Part shown: in pieces, positions 37,934 through 48,430 of the stretch | Layout of the letters: every line of letters starts with the position of its first letter | How positions within the stretch are numbered: position 1 is the stretch's first letter | NCBI GenBank assembly: GCA_016713965.1 | Contig: JADJOC010000009.1 | Span: 434,001-498,000, forward strand | DNA: 64,000 bases | Source: Chitinophagaceae bacterium | Lineage (GTDB): Bacteria; Bacteroidota; Bacteroidia; Chitinophagales; Chitinophagaceae | Direction: 5' to 3' | Made by a program: the position numbers and the translations under genes | The notes under the pieces: generated by a model | Database searches by the model: none | What the model was told of the DNA's origin: nothing | What the model saw: the letters and a program-made list of their open reading frames with translations, nothing else

Positions 37934-38461
37934 CTATTTTTTTCTTAGCTCCTGTATTTTTTCCCTGCTGTATTTCTGAGGAAATAATTCATACCATTTT
38001 ACCACACTTTCTTCTCCCAGCATATCATACACATATCCCATCTGTTCTGTCAACTTTTCTTTATACTCTTCTAATCCTTTTTTAGGGTCTTTTTCTCTTT
38101 CTTCCTTATGTTTGTCCTTTTCATCTTTTGTAGTAGGGGCATGGTGCAAATACTTGCCAAAATATTTACGGCCAAATTCCATGTACTCCCTGGTGAATAA
38201 TATAAAAGCATGCCACATTTCATCAAGCATCACCATGTCGTGTTGAATAGCCATTCTTACATCTTTGGTAGGCTGGCCGCATAGCCATAGCCACTTTTTG
38301 GTTTCCATGAATAATTCATCCGCCTCTTCTAAAGTGACATCGAAATTTTCCATGAACTTATAAATAAGATTATCAAACTTATAAGCCATCACCTCTTCTA
38401 AAGTGGCTATCTTAAAATCTGTTTTTACTTCAGCAGTAGTTTTTTTTATTGTTGTTTCCAT
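37934..38461 (-). CDS. GRDP-like protein with HxxxxDxxWHxFILF motif
   Basis: 175 residues. The core HDMVMLDEMWHAFILFTREY, followed by FGRKYFGKYLHHAP, matches the repeated motif of glycine-rich-domain-containing proteins (GRDP/DUF1399), best known from plants and also found singly in bacteria. The invariant His and Asp residues could bind a metal. A charged linker (DEKDKHKEEREKDPKKG) and a C-terminal helix complete it. There is no signal peptide, so it is cytoplasmic. The molecular role is unknown. It precedes the Cys-rich peptide gene, which may be its partner. Confidence 0.65.
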   Translation of the reverse strand: METTIKKTTAEVKTDFKIATLEEVMAYKFDNLIYKFMENFDVTLEEADELFMETKKWLWLCGQPTKDVRMAIQHDMVMLDEMWHAFILFTREYMEFGRKYFGKYLHHAPTTKDEKDKHKEEREKDPKKGLEEYKEKLTEQMGYVYDMLGEESVVKWYELFPQKYSREKIQELRKK

Positions 38462-38662
38462 GTAACTATGGTTAAAGTATAAGATGTAATCAAATTAGAT
38501 GACTACACGCATATTAAACAAAATATTAATAATAAAAGGTGAAAATTTAATAAAAAGTAGTTGGCACTTAACAGATACTAGGTATAATTTAACCGATTGT
38601 ATTAATTAAGGCAAAACATTTTGTAAATAGACAATCTTAAATCTGGTTTTTGATAATTTTTC

Positions 38663-38784
38663 AGTTTTTAGTGTCTCAGTTTGAACACTACTGTCAGCCT
38701 GGGTTTATCGAAGGTGGGTTACAGTTAAAAAATCAATACGGCTTTAACAAGCACAGCGTGACAAACATTCAAACTAAGAAACTG
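38663..38784. repeat. MITE-like inverted repeat ahead of fabI stop
   Basis: CAGTTTTTAGTGTCTCAGTTT at the left is mirrored by AAACTAAGAAACTG at the right. The inner parts GTCAGCCTGGGTTTATCGAA and the complement of AACAAGCACAGCGTGAC resemble the GTCACCCTGAGCTTGTCGAAG repeat common in Bacteroidota. The rest of the 38462-38790 gap is AT-rich and holds no gene. Confidence 0.55.
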
Positions 38785-38790
38785 TTTTGT

Positions 38791-39600
38791 TTACTTTTCC
38801 ATCTGTTCCACAACTGCCTGTGAAACTCCAGTAAAGGAAAAACCGCCATCATGAAATAAATTTTGCATGGTTACCATTCTCGTCATATCACTAAATAATG
38901 TTACACAATAATTAGCACAATCTTCTGCACTGGCATTTCCCAGGGGGCTCATTTTTTCAGCATAAGACATAAAACCGTCAAAACCTTTTACACCACTACC
39001 GGCAGTGGTACGGGTAGGAGATTGGGAAATGGTATTGATGCGTACTTTCTTTTTTGTGCCATAGTGATATCCAAAGCTGCGGCCGACACTTTCTAATAAA
39101 GCTTTAGCATCCGCCATTTCATTATAATCCGGAAACACTCGTTGTGCAGCAATATAGCTAAGCGCCACTACACTACCCCATTCATTAATAGCATCCATTT
39201 TTAAGCAGGTAGCTAATAACCTGTGCAGGCTCATCGCAGATATGTCTAAGGTTTTTGCATTAAAGCCATAATCAATTTCAGTATAATGTTTTCCTTTCCG
39301 GATATTTAAACTCATGCCCACAGAATGCAAAATAAAATCAACACCGCCAGCAAAATGCTCCATGGATTTGGTAATCAAATTTGCCACATCTTCATTGCTG
39401 CTGATATCGCAGGAAATGACCGGGGCATTAATTTGTTCAGCCAGTTTATTGATTTCACCCATACGCATGGCAATAGGCGCATTGGTTAAAATAATTTGTG
39501 CACCTTCTTCATTGCAGCGGATGGCTGTTTTCCATGCAATGGATTTTTCATCTAATGCACCAAATATAATTCCTTTTTTTCCTTGTAGTAAGTTGTACAT
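38791..39600 (-). CDS. fabI: Enoyl-[acyl-carrier-protein] reductase FabI
   Basis: NADH-dependent reductase for the last step of fatty acid elongation. 269 residues, short-chain dehydrogenase fold. GKKGIIFGALDEKSIAWKTA forms the cofactor loop typical of FabI. SVGMSLNIRKG lies in the substrate region, YIAAQRVFPDYNEMADAKAL carries the Tyr-x6-Lys pair (Y in FPDYNEM, K in DAKA), and INTISQSPTRTTAGSGVKGF follows. Its length agrees with the family. It lies alone, with AT-rich TTGATAATTGG-type repeats separating it from recN. The frame is intact. Confidence 0.92.
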   Translation of the reverse strand: MYNLLQGKKGIIFGALDEKSIAWKTAIRCNEEGAQIILTNAPIAMRMGEINKLAEQINAPVISCDISSNEDVANLITKSMEHFAGGVDFILHSVGMSLNIRKGKHYTEIDYGFNAKTLDISAMSLHRLLATCLKMDAINEWGSVVALSYIAAQRVFPDYNEMADAKALLESVGRSFGYHYGTKKKVRINTISQSPTRTTAGSGVKGFDGFMSYAEKMSPLGNASAEDCANYCVTLFSDMTRMVTMQNLFHDGGFSFTGVSQAVVEQMEK

Positions 39601-39724
39601 AATTGATAATTGGTTAGTTGATAATGAAATGTAAAAGTAATTTATAATTGGTTAATTGATAATGGATAATTAAATGCAAAATATTAAATGTAGAATGTAA
39701 AACTAATTATCAATTAACCAATTA

Positions 39725-41382
39725 TCAATTACCCAGCATCTCCCTTGCATTTTGCAACGCCGCAGCTGTAGGCTTTTCCCCGCTTAGCATTTGCGCTATG
39801 GTGGTTATGCGCTCATCATTATTCAGTAATCGTACGGCAGTAACTATTTTATCTTTGTGAATAGATTTATATACAAAATAGTGTGCATTAGCTTTTGCAG
39901 CTATTTGTGGTTGATGAGTAATAGCAATTAATTGGTGTGTTTTAGATAATTCTTTCATAATAACACCTACCTGTTTTGCCGCTTCGCCACTGATGCCGGT
40001 ATCAATTTCATCAAAAATAAGTGTAGGTAGTTGTAGCTTTTTAGCTACCAGGCTTTTTATACAAAGCATCAGGCGGCTTAGCTCGCCACCACTTGCTACT
40101 TTACGCAATGGTTCAAAATGGCCACTTTTATTACCATCAAATAAAAATTCTATTGTATCACTTCCGGTTGTTTGCAACATTCCTGCATCTGTTAACCCTA
40201 CCATAAACCGTGCATTAGGCATGCCCACCTGTGCTAATAATGCATTTACCTTTTGTGCAAAAGGTTGTACAGTTTTTTTTCTATTAATGGAAATTGTTTC
40301 CGCCAGCTTTTTTGAACTTTCTAATAAAGCAGCAGCAGTTTTTTCTTTTGCTGCGATTTCATCATTGATATTAAGAACAGCATCGAGTTTTTGCTGCAAA
40401 GCATGCTTTATTTCCAGTAACTCATTGGTAGTGGATACATGGTGCTTTTTTAATAATTTATATCCTGTAGAAATTTTATCATTTATTATGCTTATGCGCT
40501 CGGGGTTATGCTGCACAGCATCGCTGATGTTTTCAAGTTCACCGGCAATATCCTGCAACTCTACCTGTGTGCTTTGAAGGCGTTGTATGCAGTCAGGCAA
40601 TGCTGTATTAAAGCCGGGCAATGCTGACAATTTATTTACCAAAACTTTCAATTGCTGCACTATTGGCTGTTCGCTTTCTTTCAGCTCAAAATAAACAGCA
40701 CTAACCTGTTCTTTAATATGCTCTGCATTATTTAATACTTTTAATTCTGCTTCCAATTCTTCCAGCTCATTTTCTGTAAACCCGGCTTCCTGCAACTCAT
40801 CATATAAAAATTTATTATAGTCCAGTTCTTTATTGGCTGTATGCTGCTGTAATTGCAGTGCTTCTACTTCTTTTTTTGTTTGTATATAGTCGAGGTATAT
40901 TTTGTAATACTGTTGTACTACTGCATTATTATCTGCCAATGCATCAACAACTTCCCGCTGAAAATTATTATCGCCCAACTCTAAGGTATCAAACTGCTGA
41001 TGAAGGTCTACCAAAACAGCACTAAGGTTTTTTAACTGGGTAAGGTTAACCGGCGTATCGTTTATAAATGCCCGTGATTTCCCGGTGGCAGCAATTTCCC
41101 TGCGTATCATTAATTCTTCTTCTACATCCAAATCATTTTCTTGCAAAAAATTTTTTGCGGCTGTATTATTTTTTATTTCAAATAAGCCTTCAATACTACA
41201 TTTTTTTTCTTTCTGCTGCAATACCACAATGTCTGCCCTTTCACCTAAAATCAAACTTAAAGCACCCATTAAAATACTTTTTCCTGCACCTGTTTCGCCG
41301 GTAATAATATTAAATTAGTAGAAAAATCAATTTCTATTTCATCAATAATGGCATAATTGTGTATGTGAAGTTTTTGAAGCAT
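39725..41382 (-). CDS. recN: DNA repair ATPase RecN (frameshifted)
   Basis: SMC-like protein that acts in double-strand break repair. About 552 residues once corrected. N-terminus MLQKLHIHNYAIIDEIEIDF, Walker A TGETGAGKSILMGALSLILG, a long coiled coil (about 150-370), then VASGGELSRLMLCIKSL (signature), Walker B TLIFDEIDTGISGEAA and the H-loop QLIAITHQPQIAAKA. One base is missing near 41300-41312 (NLIIITGETG), which separates the first 30 residues from the rest. The C-terminal codons lie within an inverted TTATCAATTAACC-type repeat. Confidence 0.92.
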
Positions 41383-41534
41383 AATTAAAGCAGCAAATTA
41401 GTTTTTTTATAGCATAGATAGCACAGATTTTTATAAATAATAAAGTCTTATAATAATCTTCATCTTGCGACTGGAGGGAAACTCCAACCATGACGGGCCG
41501 CCGTGGCCGGTGCCTCACCGGCTATTACAATAAT

Positions 41535-41567
41535 AATAAAAGCTCACAAAAAATGTGAGCTTTTATT
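41535..41567. terminator. Perfect 14-bp hairpin between recN and the zinc-ribbon gene
   Basis: AATAAAAGCTCACA (41535-41548) pairs exactly with TGTGAGCTTTTATT (41554-41567) around five A. The T4 and A4 runs in the arms let it end transcription in both directions. It lies 22 bases beyond the end of the zinc-ribbon gene. Confidence 0.8.
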
Positions 41568-41588
41568 CATCGGTAATAATCTTTATAA

Positions 41589-42344
41589 TTATTTTACTTC
41601 TATGGTATCATTCAAATCGGCATCTACTAAAATCCTGCCGCAGTTTTCGCACACCATTACCTTTTTGCGTAATTTAATTTCACTTTGCTTTTGTGGTGGG
41701 ATGGCATGAAAACATCCACCACAACTGTCTCTTTCTACAGGTACTACTGCCAATCCATTTCTGTAATTTTTACGGATGCGGTCATAACTTAATATTAAAC
41801 GCTCATCTACATTACTCCTGGCGCCGGAAGCTTCTTTATTATAATGTTTTTCTTCTTTTTCAGTTTCTTTAATAATCTTTTCCAGCTCTCCTTTTTTACC
41901 CGATAAATTATTCTCTTTGGTGGCTACAGCTTTTTTAGCAGCTTCCAGTTGTTTTGCTTTTTCCGCTATTTCTTCTGTAGCATCTTTTATATGTTTTTCG
42001 CAAAGCTTTACTTCCAAAGCCTGCATTTCCATCTCTTTATTAATAGCTTCAAACTCCCTGTTATTCTTTACGTTTTCACTTTGTTTTTCGTATTTTTTTA
42101 TCAATGCTTCCGCATCCACAATACCTTGCTTTTTTTGTGCTATAAATTCCTGGATGCCATTTATTTCTTCTTCCACCCTCGTTTGACGGGCATGCAACCA
42201 TTCAATTTCATCTTCCAAATCTTTTACCTCGATAGGTAATTCACCTTTTAAAATTTGAATTTCATCCAGTTTGCAATCAATTTTTTGTAAACTAACCAGG
42301 GAAGTTAATTTTTCTTCAACGGAGAAGTCTTTTACTGCAGCCAT
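41589..42344 (-). CDS. Coiled-coil protein with C4 zinc ribbon
   Basis: 251 residues. A long charged coiled coil (about 20-185; KKYEKQSENVKNNREFEA, KAKQLEAAKKAVATKEN) is followed by a C-terminal C4 zinc ribbon, SCGGCFHAIPPQ and MVCENCGRILVD. This layout is the CdsZ/DUF164 type (zf-RING_7), thought to act near nucleic acids, though its role in Bacteroidota is unsettled. In this phylum it often lies beside the NIF3-like gene, as here, 125 bases downstream of that gene's stop. The frame is intact. Confidence 0.88.
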   Translation of the reverse strand: MAAVKDFSVEEKLTSLVSLQKIDCKLDEIQILKGELPIEVKDLEDEIEWLHARQTRVEEEINGIQEFIAQKKQGIVDAEALIKKYEKQSENVKNNREFEAINKEMEMQALEVKLCEKHIKDATEEIAEKAKQLEAAKKAVATKENNLSGKKGELEKIIKETEKEEKHYNKEASGARSNVDERLILSYDRIRKNYRNGLAVVPVERDSCGGCFHAIPPQKQSEIKLRKKVMVCENCGRILVDADLNDTIEVK

Positions 42345-42469
42345 ATTATTATTTATAGTTTATTGTTATTATGTTACCAGCTAAGGAGCTATGATCAACA
42401 TCCTTGTAGCCTGCCCCGTCCGAAGGCGGGGTCACTCTCTTTTACGGCAACAATTCTATTCAGCTTTTT

Positions 42470-43562
42470 CTAAAAATATTTAACAGGATTGGTTACCATT
42501 CCCGTTTTAAAGATGGCAAAGTTAAGGAATTTTTTGCTCAATAAATCAAACAACAGGTCAATTGTAAACTGCTCGCTTTCGTAATGCCCGATATCAGCAA
42601 TAACCAATTTATTATCAGCATCAAAAAATTCATGGTATTTTATATCGCTGGTTATATAAAAATCTGCTCCGGCAAAAGCTGCTGCCGGTATTAAAAAACT
42701 GCCTGCACCTCCGCAAAGTGCTATTTTTTGCACTTTTTTACCTAAAAGGCTGGTATGTTTTATTATGGTTAAACTAAACGAACCTTTAAGGCTTTGAAGA
42801 AAATCCTTCTCATCCACAGGTTCAGGCAATTCACCAAGCAACCCGCTGCCAATTGTAGTATGTTCATTTTCAAGGCTTATTATATCATAAGCCACTTCTT
42901 CGTAAGGATGCGCTGCTTTCATAGCAGCGATAATGGGGGGTGCAAGCCAGTTATTAAAAATAACTTCTATTTTAATTTCGTTTTCAGTATGTCGTTTGTT
43001 TATTTGCCCGGCAAACGGATTAGTTTCTTCATTAGGTAAAAAAGTACCTTCACCAGCTGTATTAAAGCTGCATTCGGAGTACTTTCTGATAGTGCCGCCC
43101 CCCGCCGTAAATATGGCCTGCCTGACTGCTTCTGCATGTTTTACAGGTACAAAAGTGTATAATTTTTTAGCAGCTCTTTTTTGGGCTGAAGTATTTTTCT
43201 GTTTATTAAACCCAATTTATCCGCAATTTTAGCATTTACCCCATCAATTACATTATCTAGGTTGGTATGTATGGCATAAATAGCAATATCATTTTTAATA
43301 GCTAGGATAATTGTTTTTCTATATAATTTTTCCCGGTAATTTTTTTTAGCCCGCTAAATATAATAGGGTGATGTGTTACGATAAGGTTGCAATTTTTATC
43401 AATAGCTTCCTGCACTACAGACTCTGTTGCATCTAACGATGTGATAATGCCGGTACATTCCTTAAATTTATCCCCGACAATTAAACCTGCATTATCATAG
43501 CTTTCCTGTAAGCTGGCGGGTGCTATTATTTCCAAAAAAGCAATAATATTTTGTATTTTCAT
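42470..43562 (-). CDS. NIF3/YqfO-like metal-binding protein (broken frame)
   Basis: NIF3-like (GTP cyclohydrolase 1 type 2 homologue) with two NIF3 halves around an inserted PII-like domain. N-terminal: PASLQESYDNAGLIVGDK, DATESVVQEAIDKNCNLIVT and HHPIIFSGLKKITG. Insert: TFVPVKHAEAVRQAIF and HPYEEVAYDIISLENEH. C-terminal: KIALCGGAGSFLIPAAAFAG, YITSDIKYHEFFDA and VIADIGHYESEQF. Metal-binding His and Asp motifs are kept. Breaks at T5 43314-43318 and T6 43163-43168 leave it in three frames. Corrected it is about 364 residues, normal for the insert-containing type. The cellular role is uncertain. Confidence 0.87.
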
Positions 43563-43578
43563 TACCCAAATTAAAAAG

Positions 43579-45077
43579 ATGAATACTTCGGAATTATATA
43601 AGTGTTATAAAACAAAGATGCAAAAAATTGCTGATGTAAAATACGCATCTGCCGTTTTGCAGTGGGACCAGGAGACTTATTTGCCACCAAAAGGCAACCA
43701 TTACAGGGGCAGGCAGATAGCTACTTTGGCAGAAATTGCCCACGAGCAATTTACTGATGAACATTTAGGAAATATTCTTACTGATCTTATGGCTGCTGAT
43801 AATTTAGCTGTTACTGAAAAAAGAAATGTACAGCTCACATTTGAAGATTATAACAGGAATAAAAAACTTTCCCCGGAATTTGTACGGAAGATGAGTGAAG
43901 CAGTTAACCGTTCTTTTCATGCGTGGATTGAGGCCAGGAAAAAAAATTCTTTTGAAATATTTGTGCAGCCGCTCCAACAGGTTATTGAATTAAAAAAGCA
44001 GGAGGCTGATTATTTAGGTTATGCTGACCATCCTTACAATGCATTAATGAATGATTATGATAAAGGGCTGACTGTAAATATTACTGATAATATTTTTAAA
44101 AATTTATTACCATCGTTATCTGAATTAATTAATACAATTAAAAATAAGCCACAGGTAAATGATGATTTTTTATACCTGCATTATCCTAAAGATGACCAGT
44201 GGAAATTTGGCACTGAATTGTTAAGCCGTATCGGGTTTGATTGGAAGGCCGGAAGACAAGACATTAGTGAGCACCCTTTTACTATCAATTTTAATAATGC
44301 TGATGTAAGGGTAACCACCCGGATTGACGAAAATGATTTAAGCAATATGACCTGGAGCTGCTTACACGAGGGTGGTCATGCATTATATGAACAAGGCTTG
44401 CCAGCAGAACAATACGGACTTCCTTTGGGAGAATATTGCAGCTTAAGCATACATGAAAGCCAGAGCCGTCTTTGGGAAAATTGTATTGGCAGGAGCCTGC
44501 CTTTTTGGGAACATAATTTCGCATTGGCAAAATCTTTTTTAATACTCAGTTGGCTACAGTAACTGTGGAAGATTTTTATAAGGCAATTAATAAGGTACAG
44601 CCCTCGCTAATAAGAACAGAAGCGGATGAATTAACCTATCATTTCCATGTATATATCCGTTATGAAATTGAAAAAGAGTTAATAAAAGGCACATTGCAAA
44701 CAAAGGACATACCTCTTTATTGGAATGATATGTACAAAAAATACCTGGATATAACTGTACCAGATGATAAAACAGGGTGCCTGCAGGATGTGCATTGGAG
44801 CCATGGCAGCCTGGGTTACTTTGCCACTTACAGTATAGGTAGCTTGTATGCCAGCCAACTTCATGCTGCTATTTGTGCAGAAAACAAATTAACAGATAAT
44901 GAAATTAAGCATGGCAATACCAACAATGCTTTATCCTGGTTAAGAGAAAAAATACACCTTCATGGCAGAAAATATACATCACAGGAGTTGTGTAATACTG
45001 CTACTGGCCAATATTTAAATAGTGTACATTTTATTAATTATACTTTTAAAAAATATACAACCATTTACAACCTATAA
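43579..45077 (+). CDS. M32 carboxypeptidase (frameshifted)
   Basis: Metallocarboxypeptidase of the M32 (thermostable carboxypeptidase 1) family, cytoplasmic. About 499 residues once corrected. ASAVLQWDQETYLPPKGNHY starts the family motif set. The zinc site HEGGH is at 44365-44379 (CLHEGGHALYEQGL), with the downstream ESQSRLWENCIGRS providing the third ligand. Later HPKDDQWKF-type and HWSHGSLGYFATYSIGSLYA motifs follow. A T run one short at 44535-44540 breaks it (SFFNTQLATVTVEDF). It is divergent from the NIF3-like gene. The stop is immediately followed by a MITE-like repeat. Confidence 0.9.
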
Positions 45078-45179
45078 TACCAATGTGAAATATAAAACAG
45101 TCCATTTAATTTTACCTCATCCCCAGCCCTTCTCCAAGGGAGAATGGGGCGTTGGATTGTTTTATATTTCACATTGGTA
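45078..45179. repeat. MITE-like element with 27-bp terminal inverted repeats
   Basis: TACCAATGTGAAATATAAAA (45078 on) continues to 45104 and is mirrored at 45153-45179 with one mismatch in 27. The centre holds CCTCATCCCCAGCCCTTCTC followed by AAGGGAGAATGGGG, a common Bacteroidota intergenic repeat. It follows the M32 stop with no spacer. The remaining bases to 45470 are AT-rich and probably contain the promoter of the PKD gene. Confidence 0.75.
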
Positions 45180-45470
45180 TAATTCTATAAAACAGACCGG
45201 TAATTTTAATACCCGAATAAAGTATAAAAATGGTACAACTGCTTTAATTTATTGTAAAATACCAGTTTTATAATTTATCATCCTGCACACTTTTTTATGT
45301 ATAAAATTGAAATACAATTGATTGTATAGTTAATTACTATAACATTAATTTTCCTTCCAATTATTATACTTTTTTTTAATCTTCACAATTTTTAATGTAA
45401 AAATTAGTTATATAATCTGTAATAATATATACCTGTTATTCATTTAGCATAAACCTAAAGCATATTCCCT

Positions 45471-46977
45471 ATGATAGCCAAAAATCAGGTTAAGTACTAC
45501 TTTATTCCCTTGTTATTTAGTTTCAGTACTTTAATTGGCAAATCACAGCTAAAAGCGGATTTTAATGCTGACCAAGTATCAGGATGTGCCCCGTTGTTAG
45601 TCAATTTTACAGATTCGTCAACCGGTAATCCTACACAGTGGGAATGGAATTTAGGCAATGGTACTACTTCATTTTTAAAAAATCCTTCAGTAACATATTT
45701 TAACCCGGGACAGTACACAATAAAATTGGTAGTAAAAAATGCAACCGGTGCCGATTCTTTAATAAAAACTCAATATATAACTGTTAATGCCATACCAACG
45801 GTAGAATTTGAAGGCGGTCCCTTAGCAGGATGTTTCCCTTTAAAGGTACAATTTAATGATTTAAGTAACCCAGGTAGCGGCATCATTAATTTGTGGCAAT
45901 GGGATTTTGGAGATGGCACAATTGGTACGGATCAAAATCCTTCACATACGTATAAAAACTCTGGTAATTTTAATGTAACCTTGCAGGTAAGAAATAGTTT
46001 AGGCTGTATTAAGACAATGGTGAAACCCAGTTATGTTAAAGTAGGCGCCGGGGTTACAGCCAATTTTAGTAATGACAGTTCAAATAATTGTAAGCCCCCC
46101 GCTATTATTAATTTTAAAAATTTATCAACGGCAGGGCCAGATATATTAACATACAAATGGGATTTTGGGGATGGAAGTACATCTACACAAGCAAACCCGT
46201 CTCACAATTATACTACTCCGGGACGCTTTACAGTACAATTGATTACCACCAGTAGCTCAGGATGTACCAATACCATTATTAAAAATAAGGCTGTACAAAT
46301 AGGTTCTGTTATTGCATCATTTTCCGGTAATAGCAGTGTTTGTGCCAATGCTCCTTTATCTTTATCCAGCACTTCATTTCCTGTTCCCAAATCAGTACTA
46401 TGGAAATTTGGTGATGGTGATACTTCTACCTCTGTTAACCCGGTAAAAGTATTTGTAAAGCCTGGTGTTTATACCGTTACATTAATTACATTTTTAGGAA
46501 ACTGTGTTGATTCTGTAACAAAAAATATTACAGTTATAAGTAAACCTACAAGTAGTTTTACCAGTAATTTAGCAGGATGCGCTGATCATTCTGTAAGCTT
46601 TATTAACACTACTCCAAATGCGGTTAATTATTTTTGGGATTTTGGAGATAGTACAACAAACTCTACGTCTACTTCAAAAAATCCTGTTCATTTGTATGAC
46701 TCTGCCGGTAATTATACCGTTACTTTAATTTCAACCAATGCAAATGGGTGCGGCGATACATTGAAACAAAACATCTATATACAACTGCCCCAGGTTAAAA
46801 TTATTACACCTCGGGATAGTGCCTGTGCACCGATAATGAAAAAATTTAACGCTGTGATAAACAGTCCCGCTGATAGTGTAGTGAGTTATTTATGGGATTT
46901 TGGGGATGGTACTACTTCAACAGAAACCAGCCCTACACATAATTTTAACACAGGTGTATATAATATAAAATTAATTA
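45471..46977 (+). pseudogene. PKD-repeat T9SS type B protein, N-terminal part, split by IS5
   Basis: First 502 codons of a giant secreted protein. Signal peptide YFIPLLFSFSTLIGKSQ, then six PKD repeats marked by WNLGNGTTS, WQWDFGDGTIG, KWDFGDGSTS, LWKFGDGDTS, WDFGDSTTN and WDFGDGTTS. The frame enters the IS5-type element after GVYNIKLI. Removing the IS and one TAATTA copy gives KLIITTAKGCKD, continuing at 48431. With one C added at 48736-48740 the whole gene is 1598 codons. As it stands the protein lacks its export signal at the C-terminus. Confidence 0.88.
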
Positions 46978-48424
46978 GTCGATCCTCAAAAAGTCATTTT
47001 TAGTTTGGGGACAAAAATCAGTTGAGTATAAAAGTTAAAGAAGCGAAGCAATTTTAAGGCCCAAAAAATAAATTCTACTTTCCATTTATTCATCATTCTT
47101 TTAAAATTCATTGCTGCAGCCGCTAATATTACATTGATTGCATCTCCAACTGTACCTTTGAGGTAATTTCTGCTCATTCTGTAATCGTGTTTTAAATGCC
47201 CTATTACAGGCTCTATTGCCGCTCTGCGTTTATGTCTTTTGCGTTTGGTTTGAGTAATGTCCTTATCTGGCTTTGGTGTGTGTAATGCTGTGTTGTTAAT
47301 CATTTTAGGCCCCCGGTACCCTCTGTCTAAAAAAATATTTTTAACCTCTTTGCCCATCAGCCTTTCATATTGTTCTAATACTGCCGGTAGTGTTTTTGAG
47401 TCATGCAGGGATTCTGTAAAATTTAATGCCCCAACAATTACGCCGGTACTTTGTGTTACTAAAAAAGAAGCTTTGCTGCCAAACTCAAATCTTTTATGCT
47501 CTTTGCCTTTAGTGTAGCATTTTACATCGGGTTCATGAAGACTGTAAACTTTACCGCTATCGCTTCTCTTTTGTGCTAATACTGTTTTAAACAATGATAA
47601 ATGTGTTGCATACCGGTTTAAACTATCGGCAGTAAGTTTGCGTTCAAGCTCCCGTACTAACCTGCCTGCTATTGTTTTAATTTTTTTACCAGCTTTCCTT
47701 GCTTTGCCTGCGCCGTCTTTGTTTTTCTTAAAACGCTGAACAGTGCTTAGTTTTTTATCGTGAACTTATAACTCTGTCTTAGTTCCACCCTTTCTTTTAG
47801 GCCTATGGCCTGACATTTTACAATTATCTTTTGTACAGCTTATCATCGGTTGGATAGGTGATATTTTTTCCTGTACAGTAGTATCCCCACTCAAATTATC
47901 ATCATCGGCATCTTTACCATTGATACGGATACTTTCTTTAAAAATCAATTCTGACCCCGCTTCTCCAATTCGTTTTCTAAACTCTACTAACTCTGTAGGC
48001 ACACAAGGTGGTTTTACAGAAAATAATTTTCTCCGCCAAAGTACTGATAATAGGCATTTTCTGCCCATTGCCCTACTACACTTTCATCACTTAAATTGCG
48101 AAGCTGCTTTAAAATCAGCAACGATACCATTAACCGGATAGGCTTGGCTGGTTTGCCCTGGGTTGCACTATAATGTTTTTTAAAAGCTTCTTCAAACACA
48201 TTCCAATCAATCCTGTTTGCCAGTATATAAAGCGGATGAGAATGATTCAACTGCTCTTCAAAACTGCTGTAAAAACCAATTTGTGCATTGTTTTTTGCTT
48301 TGCTAACATGATACAAATTTGCAAGATTTTTAAGCTTCTTTATACTTTTCCTGCAGATTTATTTATCCATAATTGTGTATAAATTATGAATGGCAAAGGA
48401 TTGTAGAGATTTTTGAGGAACGAC
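46978..48424 (-). mobile_element. IS5-family-like insertion sequence
   Basis: About 1447 bp. The ends GTCGATCCTCAAAAA (46978) and the complement of TTTTTGAGGAACGAC (48424) are inverted repeats with one mismatch. TAATTA flanks both sides (46972-46977, 48425-48430); because TAATTA is a palindrome, the true duplication could be 4 to 6 bases. It inserted into the PKD gene between codons for KLI and ITT. Confidence 0.85.
46986..48316 (-). CDS. IS5-type transposase (frameshifted)
   Basis: DDE transposase with an N-terminal DUF772-like domain (NRIDWNVFEEAFKKHYSATQ, KPIRLMVSLLILKQLRNLSD) and a catalytic part. Acidic residues lie in DADDDNLSGDTTVQEK, IFLDRGYRGPKM and RAAIEPVIGHLKHDYRMSR. The frame breaks at about 48015, 47860 and 47765, leaving four readings. 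The breaks are single bases, mostly in short runs. All catalytic motifs survive, so the original copy was probably functional. Confidence 0.82.
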
Positions 48425-48430
48425 TAATTA

